A DNA stretch of 64,000 bases from Quercus robur (taxonomy: Eukaryota > Streptophyta > Magnoliopsida > Fagales > Fagaceae). The stretch lies in assembly GCF_932294415.1 (NCBI RefSeq), contig NC_065537.1, positions 8,350,349 through 8,414,348 on the forward strand. The letters are read 5' to 3'. The translations under genes and the position numbers were made by a program. The notes beneath the pieces are model-generated. The model saw only the letters and a list, made by a program, of their open reading frames with translations. It ran no database searches and was not told the DNA's origin. Each line of letters begins with the position of its first letter. Position 1 is the first letter of the stretch. Below, in pieces: positions 35,020 through 46,305 of this stretch.

Positions 35020-38000
35020 GGAAAGTATATGCTGTTTCTGAAACTCCAACTCAGCATCCGTGTGGTGTTTCTAGGTCCAATGGAAAATTGACATATGTAT
35101 TAAAAAATTAAACATCAGCAGCTCAGTTAAATTAAAATAAAAAGACAAAAATGCCCAAAAATTTTCAAAGCCCCGCCATTAAAACAAAAACACGCATTTT
35201 TCCTTTTTTGAAAATCAAAATCTTCTCTCCATCTCTGTTTTCTCTCGCACCGCTCTCTCCTCCAAACCTCCATAGCCACTGCCTAGCATCATCGCCGGAG
35301 CTGCCGGACATAACCAATTCCGAAAAGATTGGTCTTTGTCTAGTAAAAAAACCTCAAAATTATCTCTCATTCTCGTTGCTTCCAACCCCAAAGCTAGAAG
35401 ATTTCTTGCCGTTTCCAACATCTATATCACAAAAAAGTTTTCTTCTCTTTTTCTATTTATTTATTTGTATTTTTTTTTTCCTTACTCAAAATGGGTCTAT
35501 CTTTTTATGATGTTGGATTTGGCAACATAATCTTTCTTATTTTTATAACCAAATCTTACCTGAAATGGTTTTATTCTGTTATGAGATGAGAACATCTGAT
35601 GTTGCAAGATTTGTATGATGATGGATTTGGCTTTGCAGGTCTGTTATAGGGTTGAGATTTGGTTGTTTTTATTTAGGGAAGAGACAGATCTAATGGGGAC
35701 TTAGAGTTGGAGTTTGGAATTGTGAGTTCGGGGTTTATTTGCTATCATTGTTTTAATTTGTATTATTATCTTATTATCAATGTCTATAAACTTTACATGG
35801 GATTGGACTGCCTAGATTAATTTTGATGGTTCCTTGTAGCTAATTTATGATGCTATTCATGTTGTGAGTTTGGGGTTTAATAGCTATTATTCCTTGTTTG
35901 AGATTGTATCCTATTTATTATCAATGTCTATAAACTTTACATGGGATTGGGCTGCCTAGATTAATATTGATGGTTACCTGTAGCTAATGTACGATACTAC
36001 TCATGTTGGTTGCCAAGCCGAACTAAGATCGTATAGTGCTAGCCATGTACTTTGTTACTTGAATATAGGTTCTACTGTTATGTTTAGTATACATTACATT
36101 TTTGTTGATATAATTTTTTTTTTCATGGTGCAAAGATGGATGTGTAGTTTTGTTCTATTGCACAGTGAAAGAACATCTTGGATAGTATTTTTTACTTGAA
36201 AATTTTTTAGTTAGCATAGTTGAAAATTTGGATAAGTGATGGTATAGCCAAACATTAATTATAGCTGTCAATTTGGAAAACTTTTGTAACTAATGAAGTT
36301 ACTCAAACATGATAGATTTTGTGTATGCTTGAGTAGCTTCTAGTTAAAGACTAATTATATGCAAATGATGAAAGTTTTTATGCAATAGTACATTTTATTC
36401 TTATATATTATTTTCTATATGTGCATGATATGGTTATTCAAGTTGAAGGATAGTTATGCATTGTCTTCTTTTTTATGACTTTGTGGCTAACCTGATAAGC
36501 TATCATCGACAGTCACAATTAAATCACCTTAACCCACTGATTGAAGACAAATCAGCCACCGTGTGACCCATTCCACAGAAAGAAGGAAACCTGACAGTGA
36601 CTGTAAGTAATTTGCAGTTTAGGTTTCATATTTTGGGACTTGTGTGTTTTGGATTTTGTGTTTTTTAGTTTCATATTTGTGTAAATGTTTACATTAGGTA
36701 GATTAATTGTGGATATGAAGTACTGTTAGTTTGTTTGTTGTAGGGAAAGAAAGTTCCAAGCTTCATAAGGAAGATGGCTGGGAGGTCTAAGCAGGGGAGG
36801 GCATTTTTTGTTGGTGACAAGCATGGAAATGTGGCACATCCCAGAGGGAAGAGAAGGCCACCGAAATGTGGACTTGTTAGTGAGCCTATTTACAAGAAGA
36901 CTTTCAGAAGCACGACAGCCCCACCAAGCACACCATGATCAAAGAAGCATGACATAGACAAACTTTATAGTCTATTTTTGGATATGACTAATTGTGTCTT
37001 TTCTAAGAATGCAAAAAAAGAACCAAGTGTATAGCATTTGTTTACCTTTTGCACCACCATTAATTAACATGGATGTGAAACCTTAGATAATTTGGTAAAT
37101 GTATTGATGGTAACACCCAAACATGAGAGGTGATATTGTGGAATGAAATTATGCAGGTTTTTTTGTTCATGGAATTGTTATCAGATGTGTGGAAACTCAC
37201 TTCCTGGAATAAGCTTCTTTGCTATAGTTACATTGTAATTTAGTACAAAACTACTTGGAAAATTTTGCTAGTTATGAGCTGATTAGTTTGTAATAGACCT
37301 TGATGGCAATGTGATGCATTAATGATAGAATGTTTGCATAGAGATCATGAATGATTTCTGAGTACAATGTAAAATATATGGTTCAAGTTAATGGCTTTTC
37401 AATTACACATATAACCTTTGATCATTGGAGGAGCCAACTTTGCTTCTGCTATATCAGGTTATGATGAAAATGCTGCTTTTGTCTCAGGAGTTGGAACACT
37501 TGTATAAATCAATGTTAGAATTCCTCCAAAAATATACAATTTGAGATTTCATGAACAAAGTGCCATGTTTATTTATTTATTTTAATCTTTCAAAACAGAC
37601 AATCCATCAAATGGGTGACAAAGTACATTACAAATCATAACAATAACATTAAAATCTAAATTTGATCCAAATTAGCTAAACTTTTGGCAAAGTCTTTTTG
37701 TGCTCCACTCTAGCCCCATTGCACCATATCATAAGAGTCACAATAATTACAAATGCAACCCACTATAACAACAATGCAATCCTCAATTTTTTTTCCTCCT
37801 TGTGGTGTACAATTAACTCATCTTGATCAACTCTATCTTTAGCAATCTTTTGCATGTGTTCTTGTAGTCGACATATAACTCTGTTCAAACCAACAAAGAA
37901 TGCCCTCCCCCATTCAGACCTCCCAGCTCTCTTCTTGGTGAAGCTTGGAACTTTCTCTTCCTACAACCAACAAACCAATAGGTAACACATTATAACCAAT

Positions 38001-38985
38001 GGAACCTAAGAAATTGAACTCAAATAACTATTGAGATAACATCAACTTTAGCTAACGTATCTCCAGCTAAAGTCAAGGGATCAAATAATAATGTTTAAGA
38101 TTCTTATGTTATCCAATCACTACAAACTGATAATGTTTAAGAGTTCTTATGTAATCCAATCACTATAGTATAGCTATCTGTTGTGTCATCTAGTAAAACA
38201 GATCTTTGTATATGATTTAATATAAATATAATTGGTGACTGTTACTTAGAATTAATTAAGGAAGCAAGAAACAAAATATTTTGTATTAGTTTCTTTAATA
38301 ATTATTTAACAATGGGGTAGGCTATGTAATTATATCAACAGAAATATAATATCTACTACACATAACAGCACTAGAACCTATATCCAAGTAACAAAGTACA
38401 CTGTTAGCAATATATAATCTTACTTCAACTTGGCAACCAACATATTAATCTAGGTAGCCCAATCCCATGTAAATTTTATAGACATTGATAATAAAATAGG
38501 ATACAAACTAAAATAAAGAATAATAGCTACTAAACCACAAACTCACAACATGAATAGTATCATAAATTAGCTACAAGGAACCATCAAAATTAATCTAAGC
38601 AGCCCAATCCCATGTAAAGTTATAGACATTGATAATAATATAGGATACAAATTAAAACAATGATAGCAAATAAACCCCAAACTCATAATTCCAAACCCCA
38701 ACCCCAAATTCCCATCAGACCTGTCTCTTCCCTAAACAAAAACACTCAAATCTCACCCCATAACAGACCTACAAAGCCAAATTCATTATCATACAAATCT
38801 TGCAACATTAGGTGTTCTCATTCCATGACAGAATAAAACCATTTCAGGTAAAATTTGGTTATAAAAATAAGACAGATTATGGTGCCAAGTCCAACAACAA
38901 AAAAAGATAGACCCTTTTATTTTCAGTAAAAAAAAAAAATACAAATAAGATGTGAAAAATACAAAAAATAAATAGACAAAAAGAG

Positions 38986-39021
<36 letters not shown>

Positions 39022-39418
39022 TACTTCCAACCCCCAAAGCCGGAAGCGGCCCGCTTCCGGCTTTGGGGGTTGGAAGCAACGAGAATAAGAGATGATTTTG
39101 GGGTTTTCTGACCAGATAAAGGTCGATCTTTTCAGAATTGTTTATGTCCGACAACGATGCTCCGGCAACAACGCTAGGCACTGGCTATGGAGATTTGGAG
39201 GAGAGGGAGCGGTGCGAGAGAAAGCAGAGATGAATAGAAAATTTTGATTTTTTGTTTTAATGGCAGGCTTTGAAATTTTTAGGGGCATGTTTGTTTTTTT
39301 ATTTTAAGTTAACAGAGCTGTTGATCTGTAATTTTTAATACATGTGTCAATTTCTTATTGGACCTAGAAACACCATATGGATGCTGAGTTGGAGTTTCAG
39401 AAACAACATATACTTTCT
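35020..39418. mobile_element. Mutator-like inverted-repeat element (4.4 kb)
   Basis: The ends are GGAAAGTATATG on the left and, read inward from the right, AGAAAGTATATG. A perfect 9-bp TSD (CGTGAAGAA, 35011-35019 and 39419-39427) flanks it, and the empty site is kept in X1 at 29289-29297. The terminal inverted repeats are about 1.1 kb long (about 35020-36110 against 38330-39418), and homology between the arms resumes further in (about 36744-36830 against 37890-37980). 9-bp TSDs and long TIRs are typical of MULEs. No transposase domain was found, so it is non-autonomous. The arms differ by several percent, so it is not brand new. Confidence 0.9.
36744..36938 (+). pseudogene. Exon-like fragment in the left MULE arm
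   Basis: After an AG acceptor (GTTTGTTGTAG) a 64-codon frame runs to a TGA at 36936-36938: KKVPSFIRKMAGRSKQGRAF, then a basic tail with HPRGKRRPPKCG. The first 30 residues are mirrored on the minus strand in the right arm (about 37890-37975: KVPSFTKKRAGRSEWGRAFF), which then continues differently with a helical stretch (LQEHMQKIAKDRVDQDELI) and a hydrophobic end. The family is not recognised; the two arms may carry captured host sequence (Pack-MULE) or a degenerate element gene. Confidence 0.4.
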
Positions 39419-39452
39419 CGTGAAGAAGAAGCTGTCGATATAGCCACTACAC

Positions 39453-39674
39453 GAATCCAAATCTTCTGTCTCACTTTTCTTGCTCCACTATATACTCCAC
39501 CAATAAAAACTTGCCACGTGTTCACCTAATTAATTAAATACTATCATTATTGACTTATTAATACTACCGTTATTAATTAATAGTAGTATTTAATTAATTA
39601 GGTGAACACGTGGTAAGTTTTTATTGGTGGAGTATAAAGTGGAGCAGAAAAAGTAAGACAGAAGATTTGAACTC
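39453..39674. mobile_element. MULE-type MITE with ~90-bp inverted repeats
   Basis: This 222-bp element is almost entirely a palindrome. The left arm GAATCCAAATCTTCTGTCTC and the right arm read inward, GAGTTCAAATCTTCTGTCTT, pair over about 90 bp with few mismatches. The 9-bp TSD CCACTACAC lies at 39444-39452 and 39675-39683, and the single-copy empty site is at 29314-29322 in X1. A 9-bp TSD points to Mutator-type transposase. Confidence 0.92.
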
Positions 39675-39683
39675 CCACTACAC

Positions 39684-39786
39684 TAGCCATATTGATGTAG
39701 TCACTAAGAGTAGGGGTATTTTAGGCTTTTTAGCAGTGTAAAAAAAAAAAAAAAAAAAATAGTAAAACAATAACACAGCTGGAGCT
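39684..39786 (+). repeat. Duplicated host segment X, copy 2, right part
   Basis: This matches 29323-29422 (ACTAGCCATATTGATGTAG, poly-A tract, CACAGCTGGAGCT). After 39786 the copies part: X2 runs on into the promoter of the proline-rich gene, X1 into the LTR element. Confidence 0.85.
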
Positions 39787-39891
39787 GGGTGGAGTGGTCG
39801 GCAAAGTTTGTAATGGAAAACCGTTCTCCTCTTGCTCTTACTGTAGCTGAGTCTCACACCACCGCCTACCAAAAAATGCTGCTACAAGCAA

Positions 39892-39899
39892 CTATAAAA
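39892..39899 (+). promoter_or_regulatory. TATA box of the proline-rich gene
   Basis: CTATAAAA lies 80 bp upstream of the ATG at 39979, leaving room for a short leader of about 50 bp. There is no intervening ATG in frame with the gene. This stretch is absent from X1. Confidence 0.55.
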
Positions 39900-39978
39900 T
39901 CCTGCCTTTATATGGCTATTTCATTTTCAGAGCAAACGAGTAAAACCTCTACACCCAAAATCCAAATATACTTTCACC

Positions 39979-40485
39979 ATGGCTATCTTGTTGTTCACGT
40001 TGTTTACCATCGCACCCCCACCCCCACCACCACCACCAGCCTTACCCCCTATTACCCCTCCTCTCACTTCGCCTCCACCTCCCTCCCCCCTTACTCCACC
40101 AGCGCTGCCGCCGCCGCTAAAGTTTCCTCCATTCCCACCTTTCCACCCATCGCCACCACCACCACCACCACCACCCCAAACTCTGCAACCACCAGACACC
40201 ACACCACCACCACCAAGTCGACCACCACTCGTGCCGCTCGCGTTGTTGGGTATCTTAACTCTAACAGGCGGCCTGTTAGTCGTCGTTGCCATTGCTCGCT
40301 ACAACGGGCCTCGTAACGAGGAGAATCTGGAGAGGTTATCTAAGCCGGAGAACTCAAACCGAAGGGTACCGGAGCCTTACGAATTGAGCGATGTGACTGT
40401 GAGGCCTGAATCTAATTGGGTTGCAGACCTGCCGGAGCCGATCAAGAGTCCTGCTGCTGCTGTGAGGGTGTCGGTGTATAAGTAG
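39979..40485 (+). CDS. Proline-rich single-pass membrane protein (hypothetical)
   Basis: A 168-residue ORF starts at ACCATGG, a good plant start context. Residues 1-12 (MAILLFTLFTIA) form a short hydrophobic N-terminus that could be a signal peptide. Residues 13-100 are dominated by Pro in runs of three to nine, broken by Ser, Thr, Leu and Phe. A transmembrane segment follows at about 101-122 (PLALLGILTLTGGLLVVVAI), then a charged tail of about 45 residues (RNEENLERLSKPENSNRR ...) ending at a TAG. This fits a small cell-surface protein with an extracellular proline-rich arm, but I recognise no named family. The coding stretch is clearly richer in GC than its surroundings. The long Gly-rich frame on the opposite strand is the shadow of the proline codons. 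Confidence 0.6.
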   Translation: MAILLFTLFTIAPPPPPPPPALPPITPPLTSPPPPSPLTPPALPPPLKFPPFPPFHPSPPPPPPPPQTLQPPDTTPPPPSRPPLVPLALLGILTLTGGLLVVVAIARYNGPRNEENLERLSKPENSNRRVPEPYELSDVTVRPESNWVADLPEPIKSPAAAVRVSVYK

Positions 40486-42885
40486 TGAAAGATAATTTCT
40501 TTTTCTTTCTTTACATGTTTGTTTGGTTTGGATTAAGATTTATCAAAATGGGATCGGATTGTGTAGTTTACAATTTACAGATTCAGCGTTCTATTTTGTT
40601 GTGTGAACTTACTTTTTCCCATCTGCTTGGATTTTGTTTTTCCAGTTTTTAACATTTTGTCTGATCTGACTATTTGGGTGTTTGAGTTTCTGTAATGGGT
40701 TTTTTTGTTATTTAACATAAGTATTTGTGGTTCTGTACAAGGTCTTTTTTTTTCATGCGTGCTAGTTGTTTAAGGGAATGAATGAACTGTTTCTTATCTC
40801 TGTTCTGTATTGGTTTGTTATTGCATTGTTGAGGTTCTTAGTTTGTTCTTGAGGTTAGGAGCTAACAATAACGAATAGTATTGCCATTGTATATCTATTT
40901 GACTTAATTCTCTGTTTGGAGCTCCATTTTATTGATTTATTTCATTTCTAATGGATGTTACATGATAAAATGCTTGAACTATTTTTTTTTTTGGTTGGTT
41001 AGTACGGATTTATATTAAGCTAAGAAAGCAGAACAAGGTGAGAGCAAGTCATTACAAAACACCCCAAAACAGAACTGGGGGTGAGGGAAAAACTACAAAA
41101 TCTAGGACTTGGCCTATTCCCAAATGCTTGAACTACATGATAATCAACACATCAGCAATTTGTTCTTTTTGTTTGTAAAATGCAATAATCACATGTCCAT
41201 TGTAGTCTACTATGCTTGGTATTTGTTTCAGCCACTAGAGAATGTTGTATTGATTCTAATACTCCATTGTTTTGGTTTTGTTATGTAGATGGATTACAAA
41301 AAATTCAGAGCCGCCGCGCAGTTTCATCAATCCTTACTTGGGGGGCTATGCTATTGGATGGTAGTAGTTTATATACTATTATGTGCTTGTATTATGGAAC
41401 AATGTTAAGCTTTTTGGATGACTGAGTATTACAACTTTGATGAGAATTTTAGTTATGTAGGCCGACAATCCCTAATGTCATTTAAGTTTCTCCCCCCCTT
41501 TGTTGTTTATTTAATAATCGTGTGTTGTGTGAGTGTTTGAGGCATAGCTGGGAATCATAAATGGGTTTGTCAATGATAGTTAGATTTGAACTGTGTTGTT
41601 TTTCCCAACTAGGTCAAGCTAGATGAAATCCTGTTTCTCAACTTGATTTGCATTAACTAGATCTTTCTTTGCTTGTGTCTTAGTGTGCCACCATAGATGT
41701 AGGATGTAACAAGCTTGAGTGCTGGTAGCTGCAAAGTATGAGTTGCCTTGTTCAATATTTCATGTACTTTCGAGTATTCCTAGCATACTATGCAGTGACA
41801 TGTCCTAGTACATTTGCATCTTATACGCAGTTAATCACTACAAAATTCCTATGTTATTAACCGTTAAAAACAACAATGGGCTGTTGGCCTGTTGTAGAGC
41901 GCAAACAAATGTTGAATGTTGAGTATTCATTGTTGTTGGGCTAACATATTGTCCCAAGCTCAGCTAGTAAATATGGGTAATGTATGCGTACGTACATAAT
42001 TTTCTAAAATCAAGGTAAAATCTAATTTAGTACCTTCACTTTTATTCCAGTTGTCAAATTAGTCTATGAAATTTAGTTTTTGATAATTTAATCCCTTTGT
42101 TAATTTCGGTTAAATTAGAACGATTAACTTTAACCCCCTTAAATGGCATTTTTTAAAACTAATTTTTCACTTTAAAAACCACAAAACAAACTTTTTTTTT
42201 TCCATTAAACAAGAAACCTGGCTTTCGTCGCATGAATTGTTGACCGGACTGTCCAATATGTCAATATCAGCTATAAATTTTAGTGCTACCCCCCCCCCCA
42301 AAAAAAACTGAGTGATTTAATCCATTATCAAGATCAAGTTGGTGGGCTTCAACTTATAATAGATTCCAAATTTGTGGCAAAAACAGTGATGTGGACAACT
42401 TTAAGTTCAATTAAAGAACCCAAATTGAAGTTTCCTTTCTAGGCTTGACGCCTAAGATTGCCAATGGTACCCAGCTACCCAGTACCCAGTATATGTTGAA
42501 CTAAAGCAACGCTGGTACTCACATGTTTTTGGGTAACTGATTATTTTGGGTCTATCGCTTGATTTGAGAGAAATTAGTTTAATTGATTTTTTAGGTGAAA
42601 AATTAGTTTAAAATGGAGGTTAACGGTGTTAATCTAATATATTTTAACAAAATGACTATGTAATGGACCCAATTTTGTATTCGTTTCTTTGTGGAAAACA
42701 ATGAAAGAGTTTAACCTATGTGGTGGGTTTCTTTGCACCATTAGGCTGGGCTGCCTCCTACTATCTTCTGCCACACGAAACCCAAGTGTTCTGGGTAAAA
42801 GTGTTACGACCGGTCCAATTACAATTCACTTTGGTTCGGTTTGTGCACAAACTATGCCCTTTTTTTTGCTGAAACTTTGATCACA
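40486..42885. other. Spacer downstream of the proline-rich gene
   Basis: No second gene was seen. It contains the 3' flank of the gene, a truncated LINE (40982-41121), a degenerate inverted-repeat pair (about 42030-42130 against 42580-42680, possibly an old MITE), and a stretch at 42388-42480 that recurs at 47385-47460 (GTGATGTGGAC.ACTTTAA, TTTGACGCC.AAGATT), another sign of local duplication. Confidence 0.5.
40982..41121 (-). mobile_element. 5'-truncated LINE copy, 140 bp
   Basis: A 14-bp direct repeat AAATGCTTGAACTA (40968-40981 and 41122-41135) brackets 140 bp that begins with a T-run. On the minus strand it ends ..GTACTAACCAACC plus poly-A, the same kind of 3' end as the LINE at 10582-16772. 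This is a typical dead-on-arrival LINE insertion. Confidence 0.85.
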
Positions 42886-44671
42886 TGCCTATGGCAGGCA
42901 TAGCTGTTACAAAAAGAGTCAACGCAGGCAGATACAATGGAACAATGATAAAGGCAACACACTTGCTGTTAGACAAAACGAAACTATTGCAAAAGAGTTA
43001 CGGCAAATAAATATAATAAAACAATAATAAAAGAGATGTGCTTATTGCCAGGCAAGACAAATAAGGGATCCTTAATAAGGAAAAGAACGATATAGCAACG
43101 AGGAACACATTATAAGCGAAATTGCAAAGTCAGGAAAAGAAATAATAAAGATAAGTAATGAAATCGAAGAAGGAAAATGTTAGCCTGCCATGTTCAATTG
43201 TGTTACAAGACTAAGACTAAGGAGGGAACCACTTTCTCAACGTGGGTAACCTCGCAGGAGGATACTGCTTAAGAAATTATCCACTTTAAGGGAACAGGCT
43301 TGAATGGCTTATGCCCAAATGAATCCTTTATCCTCAACAGAGGGTAGGCTTTTAGAGGGAGAGAATGGATTAGCCTATTGGTGTATGCTTGCCATTCCAC
43401 ACTCTAAATTTCTCTTCCTGATTCTCTTTTCCTTTTTCTCCTTTTTTTTTTTTTTACTTTAATTCTTTCCCACTATTTTCTTTCTTTCTTGGTGCTTACT
43501 CGTGTAGTGTTATGGTGATTGTGGTGCTATAATTCTCTCCTAGTGGTTGCTACTGTTGCCATGATGATACTGTGCACGACGAGGGCCCTTTATATACTAC
43601 CTGCCATGATTGTTTTTTACCATTTTACCATTTAACTACTTTTGTCTAGATTTGGGTGTCCTTTTTGACCACCCTTTAGTTTGTCAGCTGCCCAGCCACC
43701 ACCACTTACTTGTGATGGCTATGCCACTCTCCATTACCAGACAAAGAAAACTGTTTTGTTTGCTTGTTCATTGTGGCATTCTTATCCACCATAGCTTGGG
43801 TATTCTCTCTTGCTATCTTTTATGGCATGCACTTAGTGATTCCAACTCATCCTTCCATTTTTGGGTGGTATATCATCCCAGCACGATATTTCCTCCAAAA
43901 GAGTTTGAGCGGGAACCCCAGAATAAACTTTCCCCTTCTCCCCACCACCAGACCATTTCTTTTCTTACCTCTGACCCATGACCCACTACTCCTGTATTGG
44001 CTGGGTACAAGTTGGTGGTGTTTGGGCCTTATGTGTGCTCCACTTCCGTGTATGTCCAAAACTTGCCTGCTGCTCATGCGTTTGCTATGGACTGGAGGTT
44101 CGTTTACGCATTTTGTCACTCATTCTTGATCTCTTATGGCGCCATTTGATCCATGCCTATTGGGCCTCTTTCAGGCCTATTGTATACTCTTCTCTCAATT
44201 GGTTACAATGTCCCAGTTTGGTCATTGGGTTTTTACTTATGCTACTTGGGGCTTTCTTGACCCATTACATTGCTTGTGGGCTTCTTTGGCCCATTTCTTT
44301 TTCCTTGGCATCCTCGGCCCATTTGCTTTCCTTAGGCATCCTCGGCCCATTTTCTAATTCTGCATTCTCATGGATTTTTACTAACTCTTTTGGGCTTCCC
44401 TGGCCTAATTACCATATCCTTTATCCTTGGGGTTCATGGGCTTTTCATCAACCCTTTACTTTCTTAATTCATTACTTCCGGCTTACTGTGGCCCATTTTT
44501 ACTCTTCTACATTACATAGTGCCCATAGGTTTACCACTTCTTTCTCTGGGCTCTTTTAGGCCCATTTGTTTGCTTTATAGGCCTATGACCCATTATTCCT
44601 GTCACTCAGGCTTAATGGGCCTTCTCTCAATCCTGCTAACTCCTTTTTGCCCATATTTTTGGGCTTCTTCC
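42886..44671. other. Repeat-like spacer, family not resolved
   Basis: This is non-coding sequence with many GGCCCA/TGGGCC words from 43900 on (CCTCGGCCCATT, TTGGGCTTC), which resembles LTR or leader sequence of plant LTR elements. No paired LTR, PBS or polypurine tract could be set. Open frames here have no family resemblance. Confidence 0.35.
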
Positions 44672-45509
44672 TGTTGGGGTTTTCCAAAATGAGCACCAAC
44701 AACCTAAAACAAGAATTGGGGAAAAGAGAGAGAGAGAGAGAGAGAGAGTAAAAAATTGAATCTCGTATTCTAATCTATATTATTCTAATGAATGTTCCTG
44801 TACATATATAATTACAAGCCTAACAGTTACATAACAGATTAGTGATTGTAACTAACTCTAATTGTCTTAGATAACACGTATGTGAGTGCTGACTAGATTA
44901 GTAATAGCACTAACAGCACGTGTGGGTAATTACACTCTAACATTCCCCTCAATCGAATAATTCGTTATAGGAAGTAAGGGATTGGCTCTTAATCTGGTAT
45001 AGGCAGGAGAAGCAAGGCATTTAAGAATATCAACAAGCGAATCTGCACTGGAGACACGTGTGGGTGATTACACTCTAACATTCCCCTCAATCGAATAATT
45101 CCTTATAGGAAGTAAGAGATTGGCTCTTAATCTAGTATAGGCAGGAGAAGCAAGGCATTTAAGAATATCAACAAGCTAATCTGTACTGGAGACAAATTGA
45201 ATAACGATATCATGATGTAAAACCTTTTCCCTAATGAAATGGTAGTCGACTTTAATGTGCTTGGTACGTGCTTGAAAGATAAGATTGGATGCCATAGAAG
45301 AGGAGGAATAGAAAGATAAATGCCTAGATCTTTAAGAAGCATCCTCAACCAATATAACTTAGCAGTAGTAGAAGCCAAACTTCAGCTTCTGTAAAAGACC
45401 TAGAAACAGTTTCTAAGAAACCTATGTAACTGGACTATACTCTAGAAAAACAATGTAGCTAGTGGTAGAGTGACGATCAACTGGGTCACTAGCCTAGTCA
45501 GCATCATTA
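44672..45509 (-). mobile_element. Copia relic: 3' LTR and RNase H remnant, broken
   Basis: The 3' LTR is 44672-44942 (plus strand TGTTGGGG...CTCTAACA), with a polypurine tract on the minus strand (TTGAGGGGAA, 44943-44952). Beyond it are minus-strand remnants of the Copia RNase H: ASTTAKLYWLRMLLKDLG at about 45320-45380 and DADWASDPVDRHSTT-like coding at about 45440-45500. A 138-bp tandem duplication (44919-45056, 45057-45194) spans the LTR/PPT junction. No 5' LTR was found; it is broken in several places. Confidence 0.85.
44919..45194. repeat. 138-bp tandem duplication across the Copia LTR/PPT junction
   Basis: CGTGTGGGT.ATTACACTC starts at 44919 and again at 45057; both units run through the LTR end, polypurine tract and about 110 bp of internal sequence. 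Confidence 0.9.
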
Positions 45510-46269
45510 CAGTGGCGATTCTAGGAATTTTGTTCAGGGTGTTCCTATTCCACTTTGAAAAAATTTTGGGTCATTTCGGTCTATTTCGGGTGTTTCAAGA
45601 CGTTTCGGTAAATACCAGCTGAAATTCAAGATTTGGCCAGCATGAAGTTTGTGCCTAAAAAAAAAAGTTCTTAAAATCAAAACAAATTTGCATTATATAC
45701 ACCAAAAAACCTCAAAAGAAAAAAAAATAAAAAGAAAAGAAATGAACAAAGGTACCTGTACAATAAACTATAAGTTCATTTGAACTATTAATAAAATTAT
45801 TAATTATTGTTGTTTAGTTGTTTTATTAATTTGTTTGTCTTTTATAAACTATGATTTGTTATATTGTTGTTTCATTATTGTTTACCCAGCCTCATGTGCC
45901 CATCTACCCCCACCCCACTCAACAGACAAGCACAAGCCTCATACCTGATGCCTTCAATCACAATAGCTAGTTGCCAATTAGAAAATTTCACAATCACAAA
46001 TCTCAATAAACATTACACTAAAAGACAATTAATATCTCACCAACACCAACACACACTGACCAACACCAACGGATAAGATAAAGCATTCAAAAAGTTAAAA
46101 AAAAAAAAAAAAAGAAGGCAAAAAGCAAAATATTAATAAAGCTAAAGCGTAAAGAGCCAATCATAGACTCACAGTTCAAAAGAGAGAGAGTTACTGAGTT
46201 AGACTCTTAAAAGAATAAAGAGAGAGAGACTTTCATTCATTAATTTCATTTCATAGTTTTCATTTGAGA

Positions 46270-46305
<36 letters not shown>

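Noticed and set aside
39927-40292. Glycine-rich ORF on the minus strand
   Set aside because: It is the complement of the proline codons of the plus-strand gene, which has the better start context, TATA box and membrane segment.
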